64,000 nt of DNA from assembly GCF_008373755.1 (NCBI RefSeq), contig NZ_VUJV01000005.1, positions 117,148 to 181,147 on the forward strand, read 5' to 3'. This DNA is from Nocardioides humilatus (GTDB lineage Bacteria; Actinomycetota; Actinomycetes; Propionibacteriales; Nocardioidaceae). Shown in pieces: positions 7,355 through 18,161 of the stretch. The notes under the pieces were generated by a model. The model saw nothing but the letters and a program-made list of their open reading frames with translations, was not told where the DNA came from and made no database searches. How positions within the stretch are numbered: position 1 is the first letter of the stretch; every line of letters begins with the position of its first letter. Position numbers and translations under genes: made by a program.

Positions 7355-8667
7355 CCGGGTTCGGGCGCGAGCGTGAAGACGACCTGCTCGCCCGTCAGAC
7401 CCCTGACGGCCATCGCGCCCCGCTCGACCACCTGTGCGCTGCTGAGCCGCGCGGCATCCTCGTCCACAAGGACCTCCCCGGCGGCCGCCTCGGCGCACAG
7501 CCGCGCCGCCAGGTTCACGGCCGTGCCGATCGCCGTGTATTCCATCCGCTCGCTGGTCTCGATGGTCCCGACCGTGACGGTCCCGCTCGCCACACCGATC
7601 CCCAGGCCGAGCGGATGGATCTTGGTCGCCCAACGTTGCAGCACCGGGCTCATCGCAGCGTGGAGGTCACGCGCGAGGGCGAGGGCGACGTCGGCGTGGT
7701 CGTCGCGGGGGAGAGGCGCTCCGACGAGCACCAGGATGCCGTCGCCCGCGTAGTCGGTCACCGTCCCGCCGTGCCGGCCGACGACCTCGCCCGCCACGTC
7801 GTAGTACTCGGTCAGGAGGTCCACCACCGCCTGCGACGGCACCCCCTCGGCGTAGGCGGTGAAGTTGCGCAGGTCGGCCGCCACGACGGTGAGCTCTGCC
7901 TGGTGCGGCTGCATAACCGAGGACAGGCCCTTGGCGTCGACGAGCTCGGTCACTCGTGGGGACAGGAAGCGACTCAGGAAGACGCCGCGGCGGGCGCGTG
8001 CTGCGGTGTGGCGGAACTGACCCCACGTGACGCAGAGGAGCGCGACGCTGCCGAAGACGCCGGCGATCACCGGCGATGATCCGATCGACAGCACCAGCAG
8101 CGCGGAGGCGATCGCCAGAGATGCTGCCCGGTCCCGTTCGGACGGGTCGACCCGGTGCCGCGCCAGGGTCGCCCAGCCGACGAGGAATGCTGCAGCGACG
8201 ACCAACCAGTACGCCTCGAACACCCAGAACCCGGTCCGCCCGAGGGCGCCGGGTTCAAACGCGGCGAGCTCGTAGTCGGTGAGCCGGGTCTCGGCGAGGA
8301 CGATCGACGCGACGGCGTGCCAAGCGGCGAGGGCGAGGGCGATCCGGATCACGACCCGCACCCTCCGGGCGCTCCGCTCGTCGACGTCGGAGGTGTCGAG
8401 GACGGTCCGCATGTAGAGCGCTGAGATCGCCGGCACCGCGGCCTCGAAGAGTCCCTGGAGCCGGGTCAGCATCCCGAACGTCCCGTCGGCGGCGTCGTCC
8501 ATCGCCGGCACGGTGCTCGCGTAGGCCCACCCGGTCAGCAGGTAGATGAGGGCCACCAACACGTTGGACCGGGTGCGTTCCTGCGACGTCAGCAGGACCA
8601 GGCCGATGCCGGCGCAGATGCCGCCGATGGCGAACCCGGCGAGCAGGTACTCGTTCGCGTCGTCCAT
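7297..8667 (-). CDS. Membrane class III adenylate/guanylate cyclase
   Basis: A 456-residue protein: about six hydrophobic segments in residues 5-215, then a HAMP-like linker (RFLSPRVTELVDAKG) and a C-terminal class III cyclase domain. Metal-binding Asp residues are present (D265 in AADLRNF, D309 in AGDG), as are the transition-state Asn and Arg (N385, R389 in VNLAARL). The adenine-selecting Asp is Thr382, as in class IIIb enzymes, but the usual substrate Lys is replaced by Asp305. Cyclase activity and nucleotide specificity are therefore uncertain. It lies directly downstream of a close paralogue on the same strand. Confidence 0.85.
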   Translation of the reverse strand: MDDANEYLLAGFAIGGICAGIGLVLLTSQERTRSNVLVALIYLLTGWAYASTVPAMDDAADGTFGMLTRLQGLFEAAVPAISALYMRTVLDTSDVDERSARRVRVVIRIALALAAWHAVASIVLAETRLTDYELAAFEPGALGRTGFWVFEAYWLVVAAAFLVGWATLARHRVDPSERDRAASLAIASALLVLSIGSSPVIAGVFGSVALLCVTWGQFRHTAARARRGVFLSRFLSPRVTELVDAKGLSSVMQPHQAELTVVAADLRNFTAYAEGVPSQAVVDLLTEYYDVAGEVVGRHGGTVTDYAGDGILVLVGAPLPRDDHADVALALARDLHAAMSPVLQRWATKIHPLGLGIGVASGTVTVGTIETSERMEYTAIGTAVNLAARLCAEAAAGEVLVDEDAARLSSAQVVERGAMAVRGLTGEQVVFTLAPEPGQVARDSATLSTESGSTTS

Positions 8668-8676
8668 GCCGAAACC

Positions 8677-9989
8677 TCAGACGGCTCCGAGCTCGAAGAC
8701 GGTCTGCAGGCCGATCAGCCCCTTGACCGGCATCGCCTCGCGGCGCTTCACCCGGCTGTTCGCCGCGAGCTGCGCCGTCCGTTCGTCCATCAACACCTCG
8801 CCCGCCCGGGCGGCCGAACACAGTCGGGCCGCGAGGTTCACCGGAGTGCCCACCGCTGTGTAGTCGAGGCGGTTGGTCGAGCCGATCGTGCCGACCGTCA
8901 CCGTGCCGCTCGCGACCCCGACCCCGAGCCCGAGCGGGTGCACCTTGGTGGCCCATCGCTCGAGCACAGGGTTGATCGAGTCGATCAGATCCTGGGCGAG
9001 GGCCAGCGCCGCGGCTGCGTGGTCGGGTCGGGGGAGCGGTGCGCCGACGAGCATCAGCACCCCGTCGCCGGCGTAGCAGGTGATCGTGCCGCCGTGCCGT
9101 GCGACAGCCTCACCGACGGCGTCGTAGTACTCCGCCAGCAGGTCGACCACTGCCTGCGACGGCACACCTCGGAGTACGGCGTGAAGTCCCGCAGGTCGCA
9201 CTCGATGACCGTCAGCTCGGCCTGGTGGGGACGCATGACGGTCGAGATCCCTTTGGTCTCGATCATCTCCGAGACCTGCGGGGACAAGAATTGGCCCAGG
9301 AAGGTGGCGCGCCGCGCATGGGCAGCCCCGTAGTGCAGGTGGCCCCACGTCACCAGCGACATCACCAAGACGGCGAGGACGCCGGATGCCTCCCAGGGCA
9401 CCGCCGTCGAGAGTGCGAGCAGTCCCGAGGCGACCGAGGTGGCAGCCGCGCGGGCCTTCTCAGCAGGATCGATCTGCTGGGTCGCGAGTAGCGCCCAGCC
9501 GAAGCTGTAGGTCACCCCGAGAGCGATGATCGTGATCGCGAACAGCCAGAACCCCGACTCGTCGTGAGCTGACCGTTCGAACGCCGAGAGCTCGTAGTCG
9601 TTGAGGCGCTGGGCGGGGAACAGCAGCACGGCCGCTGCGAACCAGGCGATCTCGACCCAGCCGACGCGGATCACCCAGCGCGCAGCGGTACGCGAACGCG
9701 GGGTCATCTGCGCGGTGCGGAACAGGTTGGCCATGTAGATGGTGGAGAAGACACCCACGCCCACCTCCGAGAGGCCCTGGAGCCGGGGGAGCAGGCCGGG
9801 TGCGCTCGCGCTCACCTGGTCGAGGAAGAAGAGCGGAGTCGCGAACGCGATGCCGACGCACACGCCCGAGGCAGCGTTGGCCAGGTTGGCGCGGTTGGGC
9901 TCGAGGCTGAGCGCGAAGACCAGCGAGAGGCCGCAGAAGGACGCGCCGAGAGCAACTGCTGCGAGCTGGTAGGACTCGAAGTCGCCCAT
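8677..9989 (-). pseudogene. Membrane class III cyclase, frameshifted paralogue
   Basis: The same architecture as the gene at 7297-8667, but split over two frames. Codons from 9989 encode the membrane region and the start of the catalytic domain up to DLRDFTPYSE; the remainder (GVPSQAVVDLLAEYY to the stop at 8677) is in another frame. Restoring one G in GAGGTGTGCC near 9167 (minus strand) restores GVPSQA exactly as in the neighbour and gives 437 codons. The catalytic remnants retain AGDG and VNLAARL, with Cys in place of the substrate Lys. It is either a recent pseudogene, a sequencing error or a programmed slip; I favour a simple one-base deletion. Confidence 0.82.
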
Positions 9990-10116
9990 GGAGCCTCCTG
10001 GGTCGTCTGATCACGCTAGTCGTCAGGCCCGGCCACGTCATCCGCCGACCGGCTGGTTCGTTACGCTGACGCCTCACAGACCGGCAGCCAGCCGGCCGAC
10101 CCCAGGAGTGCACCAC

Positions 10117-11517
<1,401 letters not shown>

Positions 11518-11550
11518 CCTTCCGCATCGCCCGCAGTGGTTCCTGACACA

Positions 11551-12303
11551 ATGAGTCGCGTGACCCCTGTCTCTTCCTTGGTGAGGCGCACCGGCGCTGC
11601 GGCGCTCGGCGGCGTGCTCGTGGTCGGCCTGCTGGCCGGCTGCGGTGGCTCTGACGACTCCAAGAAGAAGTCGGAGGAGCCGAGCGCGTCGGCCTCGGTC
11701 ACCGAGAGCACGGACGCGACCGAGCCCACCGAGCCGGCCTCGACCGGCTACCTGCCGGTGCCGACCGGGGTCACGCTGACCGAGCCGGGTGCCGCCCTCC
11801 AGTTCGGCGACACCGCGACCGTCGCCTGGCGTCCGCGGCAGGACCGCGTCGTGGCGCTCGACCTGACCGTCGAGCGGATCGACAAGACGTCCTTCAAGGA
11901 GTCCTTCGAGGGCTGGGTCGTCACCGACCAGATGAAGGGTCAGATTCCCTTCTTCGTGCGGGTGAAGGCCAAGAACGTCAGCGACGCCGACGTGGGCGGG
12001 CTGCTGGTGCCGCTCTACGCCTTCGCCGGCGTCTCGAGCATGTACGAGCCGCTGTCCTTCCGCGACGAGGAGTTCGAGCCCTGCCCGGGCGGCGTCCTCC
12101 CCGACAAGCTGATGCCGGGCGAGTCGGCTGACCTCTGCTTCGTCTACCTCCTGCCCGAGGGCGTCGTGCTGCGCTCCGCGGCCTTCGACCTCGTCGGCGA
12201 GCTCGAGCCCGTCACGTGGAGCGGCAAGGTCACCGCGATCGAGAAGCCGAAGAAGGACAAGGACAAGAAGAAGCCCAAGAAGGACGACGAGCAGACCGGG
12301 TGA
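11551..12303 (+). CDS. Secreted lipoprotein of unknown function
   Basis: A 250-residue predicted lipoprotein: hydrophobic segment ALGGVLVVGLLAGC with lipobox LLAGC, then a Ser/Glu/Thr linker, a beta-rich domain (LQFGDTATVAWRPRQDRVVALDLTVERID ...) resembling DUF4352/immunoglobulin-like extracellular domains, and a Lys/Asp-rich tail. ATG at 11551 is chosen over the GTG at 11536. Its stop overlaps the start of dus (GTGA), so the two are translationally coupled, although no functional link is obvious. Confidence 0.7.
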   Translation: MSRVTPVSSLVRRTGAAALGGVLVVGLLAGCGGSDDSKKKSEEPSASASVTESTDATEPTEPASTGYLPVPTGVTLTEPGAALQFGDTATVAWRPRQDRVVALDLTVERIDKTSFKESFEGWVVTDQMKGQIPFFVRVKAKNVSDADVGGLLVPLYAFAGVSSMYEPLSFRDEEFEPCPGGVLPDKLMPGESADLCFVYLLPEGVVLRSAAFDLVGELEPVTWSGKVTAIEKPKKDKDKKKPKKDDEQTG

Positions 12304-13451
12304 CCGTCAGCTCAGCCTCGCCGCACCCGGGCCTCCAGCTCGGGTCGCTGCACGTCCCGACGCCGGTCGTCCTTGCGCCGATGGCCGGCATCACCAACGC
12401 GGCCTACCGACGGCTCTGCGCCGAGTACGGCGCCGGGCTCTACGTCTGCGAGATGATCACCAGCCGCGGGCTGGTCGAGGGCGACGAGACGACCAAGCGG
12501 ATGCTCGTCTTCGACGAGGCCGAGCAGGTGCGCTCGGTGCAGCTCTACGGCACCGACCCGGTCTACGTCGGCAAGGCCGCGGAGATCCTGTGCGCCGACT
12601 ACGGCGTCGGCCACATCGACCTCAACTTCGGCTGCCCGGTGCCCAAGGTGACCCGCAAGGGCGGAGGGGGAGCGCTGCCCTGGAAGCGCGGGCTGCTGGC
12701 GCGCATCCTCGAGCACACGGTCGCGGCCGCCGCGCCCTACGGCGTCCCGGTCACGATGAAGACCCGCAAGGGCCTCGACGACGATCACCTGACCTACCTC
12801 GACGCGGGCCGGATCGCCCAGGAGACCGGCTGCGCGTCGATCGCCCTGCACGGGCGGACCGTCGCCCAGGCCTACTCCGGGCAGGCCGACTGGGAGGCCA
12901 TCGGCGCCCTCGTCGACCATGTCAGCATCCCGGTGCTGGGCAACGGCGACATCTGGGAGGCGGCGGACGCCGTACGCATGGTGGAGCAGACGGGGGCGGC
13001 CGGTGTCGTCGTCGGCCGCGGCTGCCTCGGGCGGCCCTGGATCTTCCGCGACCTCGCCGCAGCCTTCGAAGGTGGCGACGTCACGACGCTGCCCAACCTC
13101 GGGGAGGTGGCCGCGATGATGCGTCGCCACGCCGAGCTGCTCGTCGAGCACATGGGGGAGGAGCGGGGCTGCAAGGAGTTCCGCAAGCACGTCAGCTGGT
13201 ATCTCAAGGGCTTCGGCGCCGGGGGTCAGCGACGGCGTGATCTCGGCCTCGTGAGCACGCTCGCGGACCTCGATCTGTTGCTGGCCGAGCTCGACCCGAA
13301 CGAGCCGTTCCCGGTCGCCGAGCTCGGTGCGCCGCGCGGTCGGCAGGGCTCGCCGCGGTCGCGTGTGGTGCTCCCGGAGGGGTGGCTCGACGACGCCGAC
13401 GGCAGCGACTGCCACCTCCAGGAATCGGTCGACGAGACCACCGGAGGGTGA
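12300..13451 (+). CDS. dusB: tRNA-dihydrouridine synthase, DusB type
   Basis: FMN- and NADPH-dependent enzyme reducing uridines in the tRNA D-loop; 383 residues. Landmarks: APMAGITNAAYR at the FMN-binding barrel start, NFGCPVPKVTRKGGGGAL with the catalytic Cys, the MKTRKG strand, HGRTVAQAYSGQADW, and the phosphate-binding GNGDIW and GRGCLGRPW. The GTG start overlaps the TGA of the preceding lipoprotein by two bases. The C-terminal helical domain is complete. Confidence 0.93.
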   Translation: MTVSSASPHPGLQLGSLHVPTPVVLAPMAGITNAAYRRLCAEYGAGLYVCEMITSRGLVEGDETTKRMLVFDEAEQVRSVQLYGTDPVYVGKAAEILCADYGVGHIDLNFGCPVPKVTRKGGGGALPWKRGLLARILEHTVAAAAPYGVPVTMKTRKGLDDDHLTYLDAGRIAQETGCASIALHGRTVAQAYSGQADWEAIGALVDHVSIPVLGNGDIWEAADAVRMVEQTGAAGVVVGRGCLGRPWIFRDLAAAFEGGDVTTLPNLGEVAAMMRRHAELLVEHMGEERGCKEFRKHVSWYLKGFGAGGQRRRDLGLVSTLADLDLLLAELDPNEPFPVAELGAPRGRQGSPRSRVVLPEGWLDDADGSDCHLQESVDETTGG

Positions 13452-13512
13452 CCCAGCCCACGGTAAAGACACGCCGCGAGGATTCGGCAGGTCAAAAGTC
13501 GTGTGCTCTAGT

Positions 13513-13558
13513 AGAACTTCGTGCCCGGACCACGACCGTGGAAAAGGCACGAACTTCT
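13513..13558 (+). promoter_or_regulatory. Long hairpin in the leader of the SH3/peptidase gene
   Basis: Arms 13513-13525 and 13546-13558 pair over 13 bp with one mismatch, and between them CCACGACCGTGG (13530-13541) is itself a palindrome. The structure lies 27 bp before the GTG at 13585, with an AAAGGA ribosome-binding site at 13571. It could be an RNA leader hairpin, an operator or a terminator for dusB; there is no U-tract. It does not match a riboswitch class that I can recognise. Confidence 0.45.
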
Positions 13559-13584
13559 GACAGCGAAAGCAAAGGAATCAGCGC

Positions 13585-14460
13585 GTGGCCACCAACAGCC
13601 ACAAGCGGGAAACCGCGCGACGCCGGCCTCGGGCAGCGCTGGTAGCGGGCCCCTTGGCAGTACTAGCAACCGGTGCGGCAGTGGCCGTCGGAGTCGCGGG
13701 ATCCTCCGCGACGACGGACGACCTGCCGCCCGCCTCCAACTTCGCCGCGGGCGTGGCCGGCGGCACCGGCGACCGCGATGCCGTGGTCTCTCGTGAACTC
13801 GGCGGCGAGCGCGGTGGCGCTGAGGCCAAGGACCTGAGCCAGCTCGAGGAGCTGCTCAGCGACAAGGCGACTGCCCAGGCCATCAAGAAGGCCGACAAGC
13901 GGCTCTGGACCACCTCGGAGCTGAACCTCTGGACGCGTCCTGACGACAAGGCCAAGAAGGTCGGCGAGATCAAGGCCGGCAAAAAGGTCCTCGTCACGGG
14001 CCGCAAGCTCAAGGACCGCGTCGAGATCGTCGTCGAGGGCGACGCTCGCTGGGTCACCCAGGGCTACCTCAGCGCCGACAAGCCGGTCGGCGTCGGCGCT
14101 GGGCTCTCGATGGATCCGTGCCCGGACCCGTCGGTCGAGAACGGCCTGACCGACAAGGCTGTCTACGTCTACCGCTCGGTCTGCAACGCCTTCCCGCAGG
14201 TCACGTCCTACGGCGGCTGGGACGCGCACGGCGAGCACTCGTCGGGTCGCGCGATCGACATCATGACCAGCGACGTCACGCTCGGCACTGCGATCGCGGA
14301 GTTCCTCCGTGCGCACGCTTCCGAGCTCGGCCTCTACGACGTGATCTGGCGCCAGCACATCTGGACGCCCGAGCGCGCCGGTGAGGGCTGGCGGGCGATG
14401 GAGAACCGCGGTTCAGCCACCGCCAACCACTACGACCACGTGCACGTGTCGGTCTACTGA
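13585..14460 (+). CDS. Secreted SH3-like protein with M15/VldE-like C-terminal domain
   Basis: A 291-residue exported protein: Arg-rich N-terminus, hydrophobic segment about residues 18-41, a coil-prone linker, an SH3-like segment (LNLWTRPDDKAKKVGEIKAG), and a C-terminal domain with GEHSSGRAIDIM and a final NHYDHVHVSVY. The paired H...D and HxH pattern resembles zinc ligands of M15-type D-Ala-D-Ala peptidases and of the ARB-07466/VldE-like domain. I infer a cell-wall role. The GTG start has AAAGGA nine bases upstream. Confidence 0.72.
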   Translation: MATNSHKRETARRRPRAALVAGPLAVLATGAAVAVGVAGSSATTDDLPPASNFAAGVAGGTGDRDAVVSRELGGERGGAEAKDLSQLEELLSDKATAQAIKKADKRLWTTSELNLWTRPDDKAKKVGEIKAGKKVLVTGRKLKDRVEIVVEGDARWVTQGYLSADKPVGVGAGLSMDPCPDPSVENGLTDKAVYVYRSVCNAFPQVTSYGGWDAHGEHSSGRAIDIMTSDVTLGTAIAEFLRAHASELGLYDVIWRQHIWTPERAGEGWRAMENRGSATANHYDHVHVSVY

Positions 14461-14470
14461 CGCACGTCTG

Positions 14471-14869
14471 TCAACGAGCCGGCGCGTCACTGTTGTAGAC
14501 GCGCAGCAGTGCGGTGGGGGCGATCCAGTCGACGCGCACGCGGACGATGCCAACCCCGACGAGGCGCAGCAGTACCAAGCCCGCGGGGTGATCGTCGGGG
14601 AGCAGGCCGATCTTGACCTTGCCCCGCCGGGTGTAGACCTCCGTGACGCCGGCATCCCAGTCGTCACGGACATAGGCGATCCGGTCGATCCGACCGCGGT
14701 CGATGGGGAAGTCGTCGACCAGGTGTGCCGCCTCCCTAGCGAGGTCACGTCCGTAGGGCCGCCACCTGCCGTCGACAGCGGCGTGACCGAAGGTGGGCGC
14801 CAGGTCGAGCCGCAGAGCGCCCAGTGGTGCGGGCGCTCGGAACGGATAGACGGAACTCGGGGCACCCAT
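14471..14869 (-). CDS. DUF5994-like protein
   Basis: A 132-residue protein whose core (FGHAAVDGRWRPYGRDLARE, then RIDRIAYVRDDWD) resembles the actinobacterial DUF5994 family, which is small, cytoplasmic and of unknown function. It converges with the SH3/peptidase gene (stops ten bases apart) and lies 91 bp downstream of dgt on the same strand. Nothing in the sequence indicates an enzymatic role. Confidence 0.6.
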   Translation of the reverse strand: MGAPSSVYPFRAPAPLGALRLDLAPTFGHAAVDGRWRPYGRDLAREAAHLVDDFPIDRGRIDRIAYVRDDWDAGVTEVYTRRGKVKIGLLPDDHPAGLVLLRLVGVGIVRVRVDWIAPTALLRVYNSDAPAR

Positions 14870-14960
14870 GGCGCCACCTCTCCTGGGGGTCGGCGGCCCG
14901 GCGCAGGATGTGCCGGTACTCCTCGACCTGCATCGAGTCTACGTCCGAGGGGTCGACGGG

Positions 14961-16226
14961 TCAGCGAGTCGCGGCGAGCCGCGCGTGCCACGCGACGGCA
15001 GAGGCGTCCGTGAGTGAGGCGACCTGGTCGATGACCACCCGGAACCGGGCAGAGTCGTCCGTCGCGTCCTGCCAGTCGGCGAGGAACGCCTCGTCGAGCT
15101 CGTCGGGCGCACGGTCGAGCAGCACGGTCACGAGCTCGGCGAGCAGCTCGCGCTGACGCGCCTGTACGGCGACCCGCTCGTCGGCCTGCATGACGTAATG
15201 CGCTGCGACGCCCTTGAGGACGGTGATCTCGGTCCACGTGTCTGCCGGGATGACCAGGTCGGCGCGGTAGCGGACGAACGGACCCGCGCTCGCGGCGAAC
15301 GTGGCCTGCTGCACAGCGCCGCAGAAGCGACCGATGAGGTCGCTCGTCAGGTTCTTCAGCGCGGCCAGGCTGCCTCGGGTGCCGTCGTAGGCCGCGGTCG
15401 GCCAGCTGCCGATCTGCTGGAGGCGGGCCAGGACCGCGTCGAGGTCGGCGTCGCTCAGGTCCGGGGCGTACCAGGAGCGGACCGTCTCCCACACCGCCGC
15501 GCGGTCGAGGCGGGTGAGGTCGATCGTGCCCGCGACCGTGCCGTCCTCGACGTCGTGGACCGAGTAGGCGACGTCATCGGCGAGGTCCATCACCTGGGCC
15601 TCGACGCAGCGCCGCCTGCTGTCAGTGACCCCCTGGCGGAGCCAGTCGAAGGCCGGCAGGTCGTCGTCGTACACACCGAACTTGGCGCCCTCGCGCGTCA
15701 TCCCGTCGGCGTGGACACCCCCGGGGACAGGTGCCCCGGCGAGCGGCCAGGGGTACTTCGTGCAGGCGTCGAGCGTCGCTCGGGTCAGGTTGAGGCCCGC
15801 GCCCGGCGTCTTGGCCTCCAACCTAGTGAGCAGGCGCAGGGTCTGCGCGTTGCCCTCGAAGCCTCCGTGGTCGGCGGCGAGCCGGTTGAGGGCGCGCTCG
15901 CCGTTGTGGCCGAACGGCGGGTGACCGAGGTCGTGCGCGAGTGCGGCGGTCTCGGCGATGTCGGGGTGCGTGCCGAGGGCGCGGGAGAGGTCGCGCGCGA
16001 TCTGGGCGACCTCGAGGCTGTGGGTCAGCCGGTTGCGCACGAAGTCGTCGCTCTGTGGGCCGACCACCTGTGTCTTGGCGGCGAGCCGCCGGAACGACGC
16101 TGCGTGGACGACGCGCGCCCGGTCACGCTCGAACGGCTTCCGCTCGGGCGCGTCGACCCGCTTCGGCGGCTCGGGCACGATCCGCTCGCGGTCGGCCGCG
16201 TCGTAGCGCTTCTCGACCTCATCCAC
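14961..16226 (-). CDS. dgt: Deoxyguanosinetriphosphate triphosphohydrolase-like protein
   Basis: HD-domain dNTP triphosphohydrolase of 421 residues that cleaves dGTP to deoxyguanosine and triphosphate. The metal-binding set is visible: RNRLTHSLEVAQIARDL supplies the first His, ALAHDLGHPPFGHNGE the HD pair, and MDLADDVAYSVHD the late Asp. The frame extends antisense across dnaG without a stop, but GTG at 16226 starts the family sequence and is preceded at the right distance by a leaderless -10 box. It is divergent from dnaG, a common actinobacterial arrangement. Confidence 0.92.
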   Translation of the reverse strand: MDEVEKRYDAADRERIVPEPPKRVDAPERKPFERDRARVVHAASFRRLAAKTQVVGPQSDDFVRNRLTHSLEVAQIARDLSRALGTHPDIAETAALAHDLGHPPFGHNGERALNRLAADHGGFEGNAQTLRLLTRLEAKTPGAGLNLTRATLDACTKYPWPLAGAPVPGGVHADGMTREGAKFGVYDDDLPAFDWLRQGVTDSRRRCVEAQVMDLADDVAYSVHDVEDGTVAGTIDLTRLDRAAVWETVRSWYAPDLSDADLDAVLARLQQIGSWPTAAYDGTRGSLAALKNLTSDLIGRFCGAVQQATFAASAGPFVRYRADLVIPADTWTEITVLKGVAAHYVMQADERVAVQARQRELLAELVTVLLDRAPDELDEAFLADWQDATDDSARFRVVIDQVASLTDASAVAWHARLAATR

Positions 16227-16280
16227 CGGCCGGACACTACCGGCAGGCGACGTGTGGGGACCTACGCCTAGGATCCGAGC
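16227..16280. promoter_or_regulatory. Divergent leaderless promoters of dgt and dnaG
   Basis: Only 54 bp separate the two start codons. TAGTGT (minus strand, 16239-16234) lies seven bases before the dgt GTG, and TAGGAT (16269-16274) lies six bases before the dnaG ATG. Both match the TAnnnT box of leaderless actinobacterial promoters; neither gene has a convincing Shine-Dalgarno sequence. Confidence 0.6.
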
Positions 16281-18161
16281 ATGGCCGGCCGTTTCCGCGA
16301 CGAAGACATCGCCGCGGTGCGCGAGAAGGCCCACATCGACGAGGTCGTCTCCTCCTACGTCACCCTCCGCAATGCCGGCGGCGGATCCCAGAAGGGCCTG
16401 TGCCCCTTCCACGACGAGAAGTCGCCGTCGTTCCACGTGACGCCCAGCCGCGGATATTTCCACTGTTTCGGCTGTCAGGAAGGTGGCGACGTCATCGCCT
16501 TCTTGATGAAGATCGACGGGCTGTCGTTCGTCGAGTCGGTCGAACGCCTCGCCGACAAGTACGGCGTGCAGGTGGTCCGCGAGGAGGGCAACGACGACCG
16601 CCCCAAGGGACCGCAGCGACGCCGGCTGATCGAGGCGCACGCGGTCGCGCAGGAGTACTACGCCGACCAGCTCGGTCTGCCCGACGCACTGACCGCCCGG
16701 CAGTTCCTCGCCGAGCGCGGCTTCGACCAGGCGGCGGCCGAGAAGTTCGGCGTCGGGTTCGCGCCGCGGGACGGCGAGGCGTTGTGGCGTCATCTCCGCG
16801 AGCGGAAGTTCACGCTCGACGAGGTCGTGACGGCGGGCCTGGTGGCCGTCGGTCGCAGTCCCTACGACCGGTTCCGTGGTCGGCTCCTCTGGCCGATCCG
16901 GGAGACCTCGGGCGAGACGATCGGCTTCGGTGCGCGGCGGATCTTCGACGACGACAAGATCGAGGCGAAGTACCTCAACACCTCCGAGACTCCGATCTAC
17001 AAGAAGAGCAACGTCCTCTACGGGGTCGATCTCGCGCGCCGCGAGATGGCGCGGTCCTCGCAGGCCGTCATCGTCGAGGGCTACACCGACGTGATGGCCT
17101 GTCATCTGGCTGGCGTCACCACGGCCGTCGCGACCTGCGGCACGGCCTTCGGTGACGAGCACGCGAAGGTGCTCCGGCGGTTGCTGGCTGACCACGAGGA
17201 GTTCCGGGGTGAGGTGATCTTCACCTTCGACGGTGACTCCGCCGGGCAGAAGGCAGCGTTGAAGGTCTTCCACGGCGACCACCAATACGTCGCGCAGACC
17301 TACGTCGCGGTCGCCCCCGACGGCATGGACCCCTGCGACCTGCGGATCAAGCAGGGTGACGCTGCGGTGCGCGAGCTGATCGCGACCCGCCAACCGCTCT
17401 ACCGGTTCGTCCTCGCCAACACAGTCAGCCGGTACGACCTCGACCGTGCCGACAGCAGGGTCGACGCACTGCGTGAGGCGGCCCGCCTGGTCGCAAGCGT
17501 GCGGGACAAGTCGAAGGTCGACGCGTTCGCCCGAGAGCTCGCCGGCCTGGTCGGGGTCGACCCTGAAGAGGCCCGCACCGAGGTGCGTCGTGCCGCCGCC
17601 CGTGGCGCCAAGGCCGACGACCGAGCCGCCGCTCAGCAGCATCAGGAGCAGATCGACGCCCGGCCGGCGCGGCGCGAGCTGCCCGACCTGCGTGACCCGC
17701 GCTTCGGCATGGAACGCGAGACCCTCAAGCTTGTGCTCCAGCACCCGATCGCGATCGGCCGCACCACGGCCGACATCGGCACCAACGACTTCACCCACCC
17801 GACCTACCAGGCGGTGTGGTCGCTCATCGAGGCCGCAGGCGGCCCGGCCGCGGGCGACGGCGACCCGGGCTGGGTGAGCAAGATCAGCGATGCAGCGAAC
17901 GATCCCGAGGTCGTCTCGGCCGTGAGCGCCCTCGCTGTCGAGCCGATCCTGGCGGCGCGCGAGCCGGATTCGTCGTACGTCGCCCACCACGTCTTCCGGC
18001 TGCTCGAGCTGACCACGCTGCGTCGGATCGCGGAGGTGAAGTCCCGCCTCCAGCGGACCAACCCGATCGATCAGGCCGACGACTACAACAAGATGTTCGG
18101 CGAGCTCGCCGCCCTCGAGCAGCACCGACGCACACTCCGTGACCGGATCGTCGGGTCGTGA
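16281..18161 (+). CDS. dnaG: DNA primase
   Basis: DnaG makes RNA primers for replication. The 626-residue protein has the CHC2 zinc finger (C41, H44, C62, C65 in CPFHDEKSPS ... HCFGC), the catalytic core with the Toprim motifs VIVEGYTDVMA and FTFDGDSAGQKA, and a C-terminal DnaB-binding-like domain. The start is ATG at 16281 behind a leaderless-type -10 box. Its TGA overlaps the GTG of the next gene. Confidence 0.96.
   Translation: MAGRFRDEDIAAVREKAHIDEVVSSYVTLRNAGGGSQKGLCPFHDEKSPSFHVTPSRGYFHCFGCQEGGDVIAFLMKIDGLSFVESVERLADKYGVQVVREEGNDDRPKGPQRRRLIEAHAVAQEYYADQLGLPDALTARQFLAERGFDQAAAEKFGVGFAPRDGEALWRHLRERKFTLDEVVTAGLVAVGRSPYDRFRGRLLWPIRETSGETIGFGARRIFDDDKIEAKYLNTSETPIYKKSNVLYGVDLARREMARSSQAVIVEGYTDVMACHLAGVTTAVATCGTAFGDEHAKVLRRLLADHEEFRGEVIFTFDGDSAGQKAALKVFHGDHQYVAQTYVAVAPDGMDPCDLRIKQGDAAVRELIATRQPLYRFVLANTVSRYDLDRADSRVDALREAARLVASVRDKSKVDAFARELAGLVGVDPEEARTEVRRAAARGAKADDRAAAQQHQEQIDARPARRELPDLRDPRFGMERETLKLVLQHPIAIGRTTADIGTNDFTHPTYQAVWSLIEAAGGPAAGDGDPGWVSKISDAANDPEVVSAVSALAVEPILAAREPDSSYVAHHVFRLLELTTLRRIAEVKSRLQRTNPIDQADDYNKMFGELAALEQHRRTLRDRIVGS

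Noticed and set aside
13452-13584. Riboswitch (ydaO/c-di-AMP type) before the SH3/peptidase gene
   Set aside because: Such genes often have one, but the leader is short and lacks the conserved core I would expect; only hairpins are visible.
16227-18125. Long upstream extension of dgt antisense to dnaG
   Set aside because: High-GC coding shadow; dnaG is clearly real and dgt homology starts at 16226.
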